Counted from the stretch's first letter, positions 7,157-14,978 are shown. The stretch: DNA of 64,000 bases from Obesumbacterium proteus (GCF_001586165.1 NZ_CP014608.1:1922001-1986000); one strand, 5' to 3'. Made by a program: numbers and translations. The notes: a model not told the origin generated them from the sequence alone.

Positions 7157-7363
7157 TTAATGATTAACCAACGTGCTTAGCTCAGCTTCTTTCAGTAATG
7201 CCAGCATGTTGATTAAAACGCGTTCTGCTTTACCATTTTTAGGGCGAATAGGCAGTTTCCCTAGATGGATCCAGTTATAGCAGGTACCAATCGGTAACCC
7301 GGTCAATCGAGAAAACTCCTCAACGGTGACAAATGGAGTCGTTAGAGATATTGAAAGTGGCAT
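7157..7363 (-). CDS. cox: Cox-like excisionase and early regulator
   Basis: The 68-aa protein contains a winged-helix/HTH start typical of Cox/Xis proteins (VTVEEFSRLTGLPIGTCYNWIHLGKLP). It is the first gene of the minus-strand early operon, divergent from the repressor. Cox proteins bend DNA at att to promote excision and also repress the lysogenic promoter. Size and position fit the P2/186 group, although the sequence is closer to the generic phage Cox family than to P2 Cox itself. Confidence 0.82.
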   Translation of the reverse strand: MPLSISLTTPFVTVEEFSRLTGLPIGTCYNWIHLGKLPIRPKNGKAERVLINMLALLKEAELSTLVNH

Positions 7364-7484
7364 TTGCGTAAGGCATTCTGTCCTATGGATTAAGTAATGT
7401 TGTAGATAGCTTTTAAATTCATATTTGCCATTTAAGCTACCTCCATCATTTCATATTGTCAATTTTTAGTTGGGATTTTGAGAA
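7364..7484. promoter_or_regulatory. Divergent early/lysogenic switch region
   Basis: The 121 bp between cox (leftward) and the repressor (rightward) must hold the two facing or divergent promoters of the lysis-lysogeny switch. It is AT-rich. I did not find operator repeats that I could defend by eye. Confidence 0.5.
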
Positions 7485-8047
7485 ATGAAATTTCAAGGTG
7501 GCGAAAGCGCGGTTCAGCGCCTAATGCAGGCTTATGGCTTCACGATGAAGAAGCAGTTAGGTGATCATCTAGGAGCGGGGACTGGGACGATTAGCACTTG
7601 GGTTAAAAGAGATTATTTCCCAGGTGAGGCGATTGTGAAATGTGCGTTAGAGACAGGAGCCTCTTTGGAGTGGCTTGCCACCGGAGAAAATGGATATGAT
7701 GCTAAATCAATTTCACCGGGCAAAAAAAATATCCTAAGTGTTCCGAAAAAAATCCTAAAGAAGGGGATACTCGAAGACTGTGGTACTTATTTCCTTGATC
7801 TGGACTCGATAGACCGCACGGTTGTAGATCCCATTTATATTGTAAAAGATGAAATATCTTGGTTGTTTGATAAAAAATTGAGCAAGTTATTGATGGGACA
7901 TGGCTGCTTAAAAAAGGTGACGTCGTCGAAGTTTCAGACATGAAAATTTTACCGCGTGATGAGCTTCTGATTAAAGATATCGTCTGGCCAAAAGATGACA
8001 TCGATATCCTCGGTATGCTTATTTTTACACAGATTAATGAAACCTAA
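7485..8047 (+). pseudogene. 186 CI-type phage repressor, frameshifted
   Basis: The N-terminal DNA-binding domain (about residues 1-65) matches the 186 CI family, with CALETGASLEWLATGE typical of it. The first frame runs into a wrong tail and stops at 7943. The other frame, entered at GAT 7892-7894, reads DGTWLLKKGDVVEVSDMK and continues to a stop at 8045-8047. This supplies the expected C-terminal oligomerisation domain ending TQINET. One missing base at about 7890-7893 explains it (TTGGAT to TTGAT would fit). As written, the product lacks most of the C-terminal domain needed for cooperative repression. It is either a real disruption or a sequencing error. Confidence 0.85.
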
Positions 8048-8055
8048 ATATTGAT

Positions 8056-8075
8056 TACTGTTTTTATATACAGTA
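8056..8075 (+). promoter_or_regulatory. Perfect LexA box between repressor and integrase
   Basis: The core CTG-N10-CAG (CTG 8058-8060, CAG 8071-8073) is flanked by TA on both sides, giving the full TACTG...CAGTA consensus with an AT spacer. It begins 9 nt after the repressor frame ends and lies about 34 nt upstream of the integrase GTG. This implies SOS control of an integrase promoter. Confidence 0.88.
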
Positions 8076-8108
8076 AAAACTCTTTATGACCACGTGATGG
8101 AGTAAAGA

Positions 8109-9113
8109 GTGACTGTACGTAAATCTTCAAATGGCAAATGGATCTGTGAAACTTACCCTGAAGGCCGACAAGGAAAGCGGATTAGAAAGCAGTTTGCTAC
8201 TAAAGGCGAGGCGCTCTCGTATGAGCGTCAGCTTAAGCTGTATTCTATCAGCGTTGATACATCAGATGCAGAGAACAGCGGCCAGACACTATCAACGTTA
8301 GCTCAGCGATGGTACGACATGCATGGTCGTTCTTTAGCTGATGGTGAAGCACGTTTGCGTAAGTTAGAGCAGCTATGCGGAAGTCTTGGTGATCCGATTG
8401 CTAGTATGTTTACCAAGTCTGACTTTGCAGAGTATCGTAAACAGCGCTTAAGCGGTAAGTTTGGCCGATTTACCAAACCGGTAAAAGAGTCGACGATCAA
8501 CCGTGAACATTCGTATCTCAATGCGGTATTTAATGAGCTCAAGAGGCTAGGTGAATGGCAGGGGGATAATCCGCTTGATGGCGTTCGCCAGTTTAAAGAG
8601 AGTGAAAACGAGTTAGCTTTTCTTTACCAGGATGATATTGAGCACCTGCTAGGTATTTGCGATCAGTCTGCGAATGCTGACCTGGGTAATGTGGTTCGGA
8701 TTTGTTTGGCTACCGGCTCCCGTTGGAGTGAAGCTGAAGGGCTGAAACAATCACAAGTTGTTCCGCACCGTATCACCTATATCAATACTAAGGGAAAACG
8801 GAACCGCACAATTCCAATATCTGAGTCGCTTTATAACCGACTACCGAAGAAACGTGGGGCACTGTTTTCTTCATCCTATGACGCATTTCGTCGTGCTTTA
8901 AAGCAAGCAGATATCGAGTTACCTGAGGGGCAGTTAACCCACGTACTACGACATACCTTCGCAAGTCATTTTATGATGAATGGAGGTAATATCTTGGTGC
9001 TAAAAGAGATACTGGGGCATACCTCCATACAGATGACAATGCGGTATGCGCACTTTGCACCGGATCATCTTGATGCTGCGGTGCAGTTGAATCCGTATGA
9101 CAGATTGCGTTAG
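8109..9113 (+). CDS. int: P2-like tyrosine integrase
   Basis: This 334-aa site-specific recombinase of the P2/186 group has an N-terminal arm-binding domain beginning TVRKSSNGKWICETYPEG. The catalytic residues are visible: Arg in ATGSRWSEAEGL, the HxLRH box as THVLRHTFASH, and the LGHTS box. The nucleophile Tyr is in MRYAHFAP near the C-terminus. The start is GTG at 8109 with GGAG upstream. It points toward the tRNA-like att fragment about 580 bp downstream, as expected for an integrase adjacent to its attachment site. Confidence 0.95.
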   Translation: MTVRKSSNGKWICETYPEGRQGKRIRKQFATKGEALSYERQLKLYSISVDTSDAENSGQTLSTLAQRWYDMHGRSLADGEARLRKLEQLCGSLGDPIASMFTKSDFAEYRKQRLSGKFGRFTKPVKESTINREHSYLNAVFNELKRLGEWQGDNPLDGVRQFKESENELAFLYQDDIEHLLGICDQSANADLGNVVRICLATGSRWSEAEGLKQSQVVPHRITYINTKGKRNRTIPISESLYNRLPKKRGALFSSSYDAFRRALKQADIELPEGQLTHVLRHTFASHFMMNGGNILVLKEILGHTSIQMTMRYAHFAPDHLDAAVQLNPYDRLR

Positions 9114-9154
9114 GCATCATTGGTTATGCCCCAACAACGCGAATATATTTTAGT

Positions 9155-9513
9155 ATGGGCTTAAAGTCCTATTTAGAGGGTGAGAAATTGGCAAATTCAT
9201 TGAGTGGAAAACTAGCTATAGAGCATGGTTTTGAAGAAATTCCTGATAAGGATGCCTACCTTGGTTTCGTCTATATTAAAGATGAAAAAAATGGATTCAC
9301 GAGATTGATGCTCTGAAAAAAAAACTGCTTGTTTCAACCGATGCTCAATTGGTTGAATTGGGGTATGACGTTGAAATGTACCGTTCTATAACGGGAACGC
9401 GCTCAGAAGCCAACGAGATGGAAGAGCTTTATAGAGATCTTTCTGTGAATGATGGAGAAAAAGTATACCTGTCTGATGGGATGTATCTTTATCCAGATGG
9501 CTCTATCAGGTAA
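9155..9513 (+). pseudogene. Frameshifted unknown phage gene between int and att
   Basis: Two adjacent frames appear to belong to one protein of about 118 residues. Frame one begins MGLKSYLEGEKLANSLSGKL and runs through FVYIKDE. Frame two continues IHEIDALKKKLLVSTDAQLV and ends in YLYPDGSIR at 9513. They switch at a run of seven A (about 9286-9292); eight A would restore the frame. The 3' half is acidic with regular codon use. No family is recognised. The location between int and att is where temperate phages often carry lysogenic cargo genes. Confidence 0.55.
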
Positions 9514-9694
9514 AAGGAAGACAATGAATAGCTATCTGCCTACAACGAGGCTAATGGATAATGTATAAATTCGTAATTTTGTGGGTCTTTCAGTGGCGGC
9601 ATAAACGCAGCTAACAAAAACATTCAACAATATTCAGAATGCATCATTGCTTTTATAACAGTAACTTATTGATTTATCTAAACCTATTCAGGTT

Positions 9695-9749
9695 TTTAAA
9701 ATCCCTCGGCTGTAAGGCTGTACGAGTTCAAGTCTCGTCCCGTATGCCA
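9695..9749 (+). other. tRNA-Leu-like 3' fragment (prophage attachment site)
   Basis: The sequence contains an anticodon-loop-like TTTAAAA, then ATCCCTCGGC as in tRNA-Leu(UAA), and a variable-arm segment. A T-arm follows (ACGAG-TTCAAGT-CTCGT), then an acceptor strand and CCA at 9747-9749. The 5' half of a tRNA is absent. Such a displaced 3' half is the hallmark of integration by a tyrosine recombinase into a tRNA gene. The base before CCA is G, unlike the usual A of tRNA-Leu, so the fragment may have drifted. The intact gene should be at the other prophage end, outside the window. Confidence 0.7.
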
Positions 9750-9793
9750 AGGAAATTTACTGGAATAATCAAAGCAATAAAGCAGTGTCGTGG

Positions 9794-9814
9794 CCGCCGA
9801 GAGGCGGTTTTTTT
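9794..9814 (+). terminator. Rho-independent terminator after the tRNA fragment
   Basis: CCGCC and GGCGG arms with a 4-nt loop are followed by seven T. It lies 45 nt after the CCA end, so it is likely the original terminator of the tRNA transcript on the chromosomal side of the att site. Confidence 0.8.
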
Positions 9815-9885
9815 GTGTCTAAAATCCGCCTTTTCTAATATGATTTTCCTCTAGCATCACACAAAAGCAGGAATGTCTTAGAAAT

Positions 9886-10136
9886 TTATTGCCCGCCAAC
9901 TACCGGCACAATCTCAATTTTACGATCGTAGCGTGCAGTTTGTGATGTGGTTTTATGTCCTGAAATTTTTTTCTTATCAGAAATATACTCCTCCAGATCC
10001 GAAATTCCCTTTGCTTTTAGAACATGAAAAATAAAATCAAAAGCCAGCTCAGAAAATGCATTTTTTGCCGCCTATCGTGCTTTTTACCAACGACGATTAA
10101 ATCCATCGCGAGTATAGCGTTGTCTATGTTGCTGGC
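9886..10136 (-). pseudogene. Decayed lambdoid prophage integrase (C-terminal part)
   Basis: The minus strand reads RYTRDGFNRRW, stop, KAR, stop, AAKNAFSELAFDF, then HVLKAKGISDLEEYIS, KISGHKTTSQTARYDRK and IVPVVGGQ, all in one frame. This is the C-terminal catalytic region of a tyrosine recombinase. GHKT is the conserved box and Tyr in TARYDRK is the nucleophile. Two in-frame stops (TAA and TAG) and loss of the 5' part show that it is dead. It belongs to a different family from the P2-like integrase and points at the same att fragment from the opposite side. Confidence 0.8.
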
Positions 10137-10148
10137 GGGGTTGGTGCC

Positions 10149-10585
10149 GATATTGTGGTCCATGCCGTAGAAGTTTATCCGGCTGAATGCTGTAGTGTGG
10201 TAGCGTAAGAATCACGCATGGAGCGTTACTTTACCTGCCATAATATTGCAGAAAATCCAATGGAACAGTTTCATTTATCTCCGGAGGATTATATAGCAGC
10301 TGAGGAGTGGAGAGCCATAACGGGGATTGTTCGTCGCCACTCTGAAGCTTAGATAAGGAGCCGTGTGATGCGATGGTGATACCGTGGCATATCGCGTGTT
10401 ACTTCCTGTAAAGGCATGGCATTGTGCTTAATGAGATTATCCATTGTGGGAGTCGGGCCGGTATTCTGTTAGATGATGGCATGTTATTACATCATATGTA
10501 CGGCGTGGTGAGTCAGCGTGTTCCTTATGGTGGATGTTGGCGTGAAAGAACAGTCAAAATTCTAAGACATATATACCTGCCGTGA
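10149..10585 (+). pseudogene. Remnant of lambda-type tail assembly gene K
   Basis: The first part reads DIVVHAVEVYPAECCSVVA, an in-frame TAA at 10206, then ERYFTCHNIAENP and FHLSPEDYIAAEEW. This parallels lambda gpK, which has AESCGFVV, GERYFPCVNIS and MSPEDWLQAE at the same spacing. After another stop at 10350-10352 and a frame change, the sequence IIHCGSRAGILLDDGMLLHH and RVPYGGCWRERTVKILRH parallels the NlpC/P60 end of gpK (GDGELLHHI, WQRRTHSLWRH). The JAMM metalloprotease motif HSHP is lost. It is a decayed gene for a tail-tip assembly peptidase. Confidence 0.72.
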
Positions 10586-10713
10586 TCTATCAATATATTA
10601 CATTGTAGATAGATAATTCTTAGTTAATTAACTAAGAATATTAAATGACATAACTAATTACATTTGCTAATATCCGCCGCCATTGATAAGTAATACAAAT
10701 AATGGCCGTAATG

Positions 10714-11130
10714 ATGAAAAAACTAGCAGTACTATCTTTGGTATCTATGCTCTTTTTAAGTGGATGCGCAACAATTGTTGGTGACAACTCCCAACTAGTT
10801 CAGGTTAATAGCGATCCCAGTGGCGTTGACTTTCAAGTCAAGGATGATAGTGGTCGAGTAGTTGCACAAGGCAAAACTCCTCAGGGAGTTATGTTAGCAA
10901 AGTCTGATGGAAGTTATTTTGGAAAGAAAAACTATCAAATTACCTTCTCTAAGGCTGATTTTCAGCCAGTGACATTACCAATTAAAGCTAGTGCTAATGG
11001 ATGGTATATTGGCGGTAATATTTTGTTTGGCGGATTAATTGGATGGTTGGTAGTCGATCCGTTTAACGGTGGAATGTATTCGCTATCTCCAAAAGAAACG
11101 AATGCTATGTTGGCACCTGTGGCAAAATAA
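10714..11130 (+). CDS. Moron-like phage lipoprotein
   Basis: The 138-aa protein has a classical lipoprotein signal peptide with lipobox LSGC (about residues 16-19 from the Met at 10714). Its mature part begins CATIVGDNSQ, with a PEGA-like carboxypeptidase-regulatory type core (VNSDPSGVDFQVKDDSG). A hydrophobic glycine-rich segment follows (WYIGGNILFGGLIGWLVV, about residues 100-117). The gene is intact, has AT-rich upstream DNA of its own and a strong terminator directly after it. It sits between remnants of tail genes K and I, a known insertion spot for morons in lambdoid phages. A surface role such as superinfection exclusion or envelope modification is possible but not shown by sequence. 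The C-terminal KETNAMLAPVAK lacks motifs. Confidence 0.78.
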   Translation: MKKLAVLSLVSMLFLSGCATIVGDNSQLVQVNSDPSGVDFQVKDDSGRVVAQGKTPQGVMLAKSDGSYFGKKNYQITFSKADFQPVTLPIKASANGWYIGGNILFGGLIGWLVVDPFNGGMYSLSPKETNAMLAPVAK

Positions 11131-11183
11131 AATACTTATTTAATAGGTAAGTCTTGTCCAACAAGATAAATTAACTAATTAAC

Positions 11184-11211
11184 AAAAAAGCTCGCGAATG
11201 CGAGCTTTTTT
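11184..11211 (+). terminator. Terminator of the lipoprotein gene
   Basis: A perfect AAAAAAGCTCGC / GCGAGCTTTTTT stem with a GAAT loop makes a bidirectional rho-independent terminator. It lies 54 nt after the lipoprotein stop. Confidence 0.92.
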
Positions 11212-11224
11212 ATTTGAAGAGCAT

Positions 11225-11479
11225 ATGAGTTCTGTTTCTATCAAGATTAGGACGCTTTGCTTTCACGGACCATTAGTTACTGAGTTTGGACTGGCGGTTA
11301 AATATCGAGCCAACGGCGCTACAAAGGTGATTAGTACGGCGAAAAATCTGTTACCCAGCCTTGAGCATTATATGTTGGCAGTGGATAAGTGCGGGTTAAC
11401 CTTTGCGGTATTTGTTGGAAAAAGAAACATCAAAGAGGATGAACTAGAACTGACGTCAGGCTCTGGCGATAGCGTCTGA
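11225..11479 (+). pseudogene. Remnant of lambda-type tail assembly gene I
   Basis: An 84-codon fragment from the Met at 11225 (MSSVSIKIRTLCFHGPL) resembles the N-terminal ubiquitin-like domain of lambda tail assembly protein I: a beta-strand with a gene-family LCFHG/ICLYG start, a LLPSLEHYM helix and the end segment VGKRNIKEDELEL. Lambda gpI is about 223 aa, so the glycine-rich membrane-like C-terminal part is lost. It follows K in the normal tail order K-I-J, with the lipoprotein gene between them. Confidence 0.6.
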
Positions 11480-11908
11480 GAGAAGCTCATCGATACAACA
11501 ATCAACATGAGTGCCGCAACATCTGCTCAGGCGGCTAAAACGTCTGAAGTGGAGACGATTACGGTTGTCATAATCGGCATGATGTCTCGAACTGCTTAAT
11601 AGTGGATAGCAGGATTTTATCAGCCAGATGAGATTGGCTCAGTTGGCAGAGTTTGGCGGTAAAGCGCCAACGCGAGTGCGTTTTCGTTGGGAGGATGATG
11701 GCAATGGGCACTTATCTCCGAAAGGCTGTCGCACACCAACGGAAAGCGGTTTATCCGAAGTACCCGTGCGTGGCAAGACCGCTATGAGCGAGAAACAGAC
11801 GTCATTGCTCCCGCCCATACGGCACTGAGATGTCAATATTAGACGTGGTGATTCAGTTCGCCGTAGTATAAATTTAGGATTCAATTTCAGATAATTAGGG
11901 AAGCAGAC
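11480..11908 (+). other. Scrambled tail-fibre remnant, no intact gene
   Basis: One frame directly after the gene I remnant reads MSAATSAQAAKTSE, a phrase typical of phage tail-fibre shafts, and stops at about 11600. A 66-codon frame at 11628-11828 has no recognisable family. I regard the stretch as the degraded right edge of the lambdoid remnant before host genes resume at 11909. Confidence 0.5.
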
Positions 11909-12346
11909 ATGTTGCAGAATTTACCGGGAATTGAAGTCTTATTTGTCGCAGGGTTTGGCCCCATCTCGCAGAATACTGAATCTAGCTCCGAATTTTATGT
12001 GCAGGTACTCGGTCTACCGCTTAAGCCAATGGAAGGTAACGGCGATTACCTGCTATCGGAAGAGTCTATGCTGAAGGGCGTTAAGCATTTTGCCGTCTGG
12101 CCGTTATCACAGGCCGCAAATTCATGTTTTGGTGCTGACCAGTGGCCAACCGAATATCCAATACCGCAGGGGTGGATTGAATATGAGGTACAGGATCTCG
12201 CTTCAGCCACCCGCATCTTGAGCGAGAAGGGGTATCGCCTGTTGGTGGCTAACCGCATGGAGCCTTGGGGGCAAACAGTGACTCGTCTGCTTAGCCCTGA
12301 AGGGTTGCTCACAGGGCTTACAATAACCCCATGGCTTCGTGGGTAA
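11909..12346 (+). CDS. VOC (glyoxalase/bleomycin-resistance) superfamily protein
   Basis: The 145-aa protein has the single-domain vicinal-oxygen-chelate layout: an N-terminal strand FVAGFGPISQNTESSSEFYVQVLGL with the typical SxxFYxxVLGL helix, and a second beta-alpha-beta-beta-beta half ending LLSPEGLLTGLTITPWL. Family members include glyoxalases, dioxygenases and antibiotic-binding proteins. The metal ligands (usually His/Glu) are not obvious, since the first strand lacks the common His. It may be a binding protein rather than an enzyme. It stands alone, convergent with elaA. Confidence 0.75.
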   Translation: MLQNLPGIEVLFVAGFGPISQNTESSSEFYVQVLGLPLKPMEGNGDYLLSEESMLKGVKHFAVWPLSQAANSCFGADQWPTEYPIPQGWIEYEVQDLASATRILSEKGYRLLVANRMEPWGQTVTRLLSPEGLLTGLTITPWLRG

Positions 12347-12426
12347 ACAACGTCTGCTTCAGACTCAGGGCCGCCAGCAATAACGCTTTGCGACGGCTAA
12401 GAGTGAGAAGCGGACATTCCTGATTT

Positions 12427-12891
12427 TTAATCTAAAGCATCCGCAAACACCATGTCCATATGGGGGATGCCGTCATCTAGGTATTCACCGGACACCGTTT
12501 TAAACCCGAATCCCTCATAGAATCTGACCAGATGAGACTGCGCCGAGAGCTTTATCGCCTTGCCTGGCTGATGATCGTGGATAAGGGACATCGTTTTTTC
12601 CATCAATCTGACGCCCAGTTCCTGCCCCCTGAATGTGTCATCAACAATCACCCGCGTGATTTTAGCCGCATCCGGAGAGTCATCCACATGCAGCACTCTC
12701 GCGTAGGCGACAAGCTTTTCGTTGCTGTAGCCCGCAACGTGGAGGGTGCTCTCGGGCAGATCCTGCCCGTCAATATCCTGAAAAGGGCACGTCTGCTCCA
12801 CGACAAAAACCGCGATGCGCAGTGCCAGAATATCATGCAACTGCCGTGCGCTGAGGCTGCTGCCCCGCAATGCCATCCAGCTTATTTCCAT
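12427..12891 (-). CDS. elaA: GNAT N-acetyltransferase ElaA
   Basis: The 154-aa protein matches the ElaA family throughout: LRIAVFVVEQTCPFQDIDGQD, VAYARVL, ITRVIVDDTFRGQELGVRLM (acetyl-CoA-binding loop, RGQELG), FYEGFGF and DGIPHMDM. ElaA acetylates unknown substrates; the family is conserved in enterobacteria. The gene is monocistronic here, downstream of a convergent VOC gene. Confidence 0.92.
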   Translation of the reverse strand: MEISWMALRGSSLSARQLHDILALRIAVFVVEQTCPFQDIDGQDLPESTLHVAGYSNEKLVAYARVLHVDDSPDAAKITRVIVDDTFRGQELGVRLMEKTMSLIHDHQPGKAIKLSAQSHLVRFYEGFGFKTVSGEYLDDGIPHMDMVFADALD

Positions 12892-13017
12892 CTTTAATCC
12901 TTATCTACTATCTGCCTTTCACCACGGTGCCGCCATTGGCTTTCGTCACTTATTGGCCACCCACCAACATTGGATATCCCTTTTTGCCTTCAAATTATGG
13001 AGGCTGAGGGCTTATTC

Positions 13018-13785
13018 TTAATATTTTACTGCTGCTCTCCACAATAACTGAATGGCGCTGTACAGCCAATGGTGTCGTAACAACTTCGAAATTGCGGGGA
13101 TAGGGTTAAAGGTTATCAGGGGCATGATGAATGACCACCGATTTATTTTATGGCTGATCATGCCGGCCCTATTTAAATTATCCAGCGCCCGCGTAAGCTG
13201 TCTGACAGAAATGCCCAGCATTGATGCTAATGTTTCCCGCTTGATTAACTGAAAACTATTACCATAAATCATTGATTGTATATAAAGATAACGATGTAGC
13301 CTCTCCGAGGCACTCAGCAGCATAGATACTTTATTCTGAGAGGTTTCAAAAACTTTTTTAGCCAGATGCTGGCACAGGAATTTGAGAAACCTGGCGTCAT
13401 TCAGGCCAGAAGTCTGCAAAGCCTGTTCTGGGAATAAAATAACGCGTGATGCCTGTAACGCCTGCACTGTACTGAATGTGCTGTGTTGGCAATCATCACA
13501 AAACAGTTCTAAGTCACCCACCACAGACAGTGCATTCTGCACGGTAAAAATAATATTGCCGCCATCTTTATCATACTGGCTAATCTGAAGCATACCATCG
13601 ACGAGAAGATATATGCCTAGAGGTCGGCTATTCTGCATAATCAAAAAATTATTTTTATGCAGGGTAATTAATTTCGCTGCGGACAATAGACCTTCAGGAA
13701 TTATGGTATCAATGCTGAATGACCGGAGATAGTCTATTATGTGATGTTCTTTGCCCTGATGACTTCTTAACACTGGCATATTCAT
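13018..13785 (-). CDS. Crp/Fnr-family regulator (YeiL-like)
   Basis: From the Met at 13785 (GGGGA upstream; the longer frame would start at TTG) the product is 255 aa. It has an N-terminal cyclic-nucleotide-binding-like beta-barrel (about residues 45-130, including LGIYLLVDGMLQISQYDKDGG) and a C-terminal winged helix with LIKRETLASMLGISVRQLTRALDNLNRAG. Cysteines in FCDDCQH might allow redox sensing, but there is no clear Fe-S cluster set. E. coli YeiL lies beside the nucleoside hydrolase gene rihB. Here the gene is divergent from a nucleoside hydrolase, which supports a YeiL-like regulator of that operon. The C-terminal ~20 residues (LLRHHWLYSAIQLLWRA) are unusual for the family. Confidence 0.78.
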   Translation of the reverse strand: MNMPVLRSHQGKEHHIIDYLRSFSIDTIIPEGLLSAAKLITLHKNNFLIMQNSRPLGIYLLVDGMLQISQYDKDGGNIIFTVQNALSVVGDLELFCDDCQHSTFSTVQALQASRVILFPEQALQTSGLNDARFLKFLCQHLAKKVFETSQNKVSMLLSASERLHRYLYIQSMIYGNSFQLIKRETLASMLGISVRQLTRALDNLNRAGMISHKINRWSFIMPLITFNPIPAISKLLRHHWLYSAIQLLWRAAVKY

Positions 13786-14018
13786 CTTATCTTTCCCCGT
13801 TATATTCCGGTGGTTCCGGAATGGCTTTGCTACTTTCCTGATATCCAATCAACATAATTCTGAATATGTATTCCAGCTATGGGTAGGTTATGCATGGTCG
13901 TGATGAAGCATAGCTGAGTCGCATCTGTATCGGCAATACCGGTAGCAAAAAATGGACACATGTCCTTTTTCCGCTGTCAGGCTAATGCCAGAGTTAAGCC
14001 ATCCACAGACAGGAGGGC
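13786..14018. promoter_or_regulatory. Divergent promoter region, regulator versus nucleoside operon
   Basis: This intergenic segment separates the Crp/Fnr-type regulator from the nucleoside hydrolase operon. A strong AGGAGGGC ribosome binding site precedes the hydrolase start. The region should contain the regulator's own operator. No clear TGTGA-N6-TCACA or FNR-type site was found by eye. Confidence 0.45.
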
Positions 14019-14978
14019 ATGATGAGAAAACTACTTATTGATACAGATACGGCTTCTGATGACGCAGTGGCATTACTGATGGCTTTGCGAGAACCATCAG
14101 TAAAAGTGGAAGCTATAACGGTGGTCGCGGGCAACTGTAAACTGGAACAATGTGTGCGTAATGCGCTGGTTAGCGTTGAAAGAGCCGGTACATATATCCC
14201 GCCTGTTTATGCAGGAATGCCCCGTCCCCTTATGCGAGATCCTTTTGTGTCTCATCATATCCATGGGGCTGACGGAATGGGGGATATGGACATTCCATCA
14301 CCCGCTCTGAAACAGGAACCTCTGCATGCGGTTGATGCAATTATTGACTATGCCGAAAAGTACGCAGGCGAACTGGAGATCGTCACACTTGGGCCGCTGA
14401 CAAACTTGGCGATGGCCGTACTGAAGTCACCAGAACTCATCGAGAAAATAAAGCATGTGTACGTTATGGGCGGTGCCGGGCTGACACCCGGGAATATAAC
14501 GCCGCTCGCTGAGTTTAATTTTTATGTCGATGCCGAGGCTGCCGACATTGTTATCAAATCAGGTTTAGCGCTTACCGTGGTTGGTTGGGAAATAGGCATG
14601 GGTGAGGCATTTATTAATGAGCAAGATATCGATTATCTTAACCGACTGAGCCCTCTGGGGCGCTTCACTGTGCGCTGCAATAAAACCCTGATGGAATTTA
14701 ATGCGGGAAGAACAGAGCGCAAAGGCTTCGATTTGCCCGATCCCACCACGATGGCCGTAGCGCTGTATCCCGACATTATTCAGGAGGCCTTCGTTGGTTA
14801 TTCCTGGGTGGAGTATAAAAGTCAGTCTTCATATGGACATTACGTTATTGACTCGACGAACCTTACCGGCAATGCCCCTAATGCCAAGATCGTGCTCAAA
14901 GTGAAAAGCGGATTATTTAAGGAGAAATTATTCGGATTGCTGGCTGAACCAGTCAATATGTGCGGAGAAAACAACTAA
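14019..14978 (+). CDS. Inosine-uridine type nucleoside hydrolase
   Basis: Ribonucleoside hydrolases split nucleosides into base and ribose using a Ca2+ ion. The 319-aa protein has the N-terminal aspartate cluster LLIDTDTASDDAVAL (Asp at 8, 10, 14 and 15 by count), the VMGGAG block, and AEFNFYVDAEAA with the Asn/Asp substrate pocket. DLPDPTTMAV near residue 240 has Asp where many members have a HD pair. It is the first gene of an operon with an adenosine-deaminase-like enzyme (1-nt overlap, TAATG) and an MFS carrier. It resembles RihB-type genes in context but differs enough that I give no symbol. The second Met (14022) has better ribosome binding site spacing. Confidence 0.85.
   Translation: MMRKLLIDTDTASDDAVALLMALREPSVKVEAITVVAGNCKLEQCVRNALVSVERAGTYIPPVYAGMPRPLMRDPFVSHHIHGADGMGDMDIPSPALKQEPLHAVDAIIDYAEKYAGELEIVTLGPLTNLAMAVLKSPELIEKIKHVYVMGGAGLTPGNITPLAEFNFYVDAEAADIVIKSGLALTVVGWEIGMGEAFINEQDIDYLNRLSPLGRFTVRCNKTLMEFNAGRTERKGFDLPDPTTMAVALYPDIIQEAFVGYSWVEYKSQSSYGHYVIDSTNLTGNAPNAKIVLKVKSGLFKEKLFGLLAEPVNMCGENN

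Noticed and set aside
9660..9760. Complete tRNA-Leu gene
   Set aside because: Only the part from the anticodon loop to CCA is present; the 5' half (acceptor and D arm) is missing.
9639..9854. 71-codon plus-strand ORF over the tRNA fragment
   Set aside because: It reads through tRNA-like sequence and a terminator hairpin, so it is not a gene.
11628..11828. 66-codon ORF after the lambdoid remnant
   Set aside because: No family match, no ribosome binding site, and neighbouring sequence is degraded phage DNA.
12532..12897. 121-codon plus-strand ORF opposite elaA
   Set aside because: Antisense shadow of a well-supported gene.
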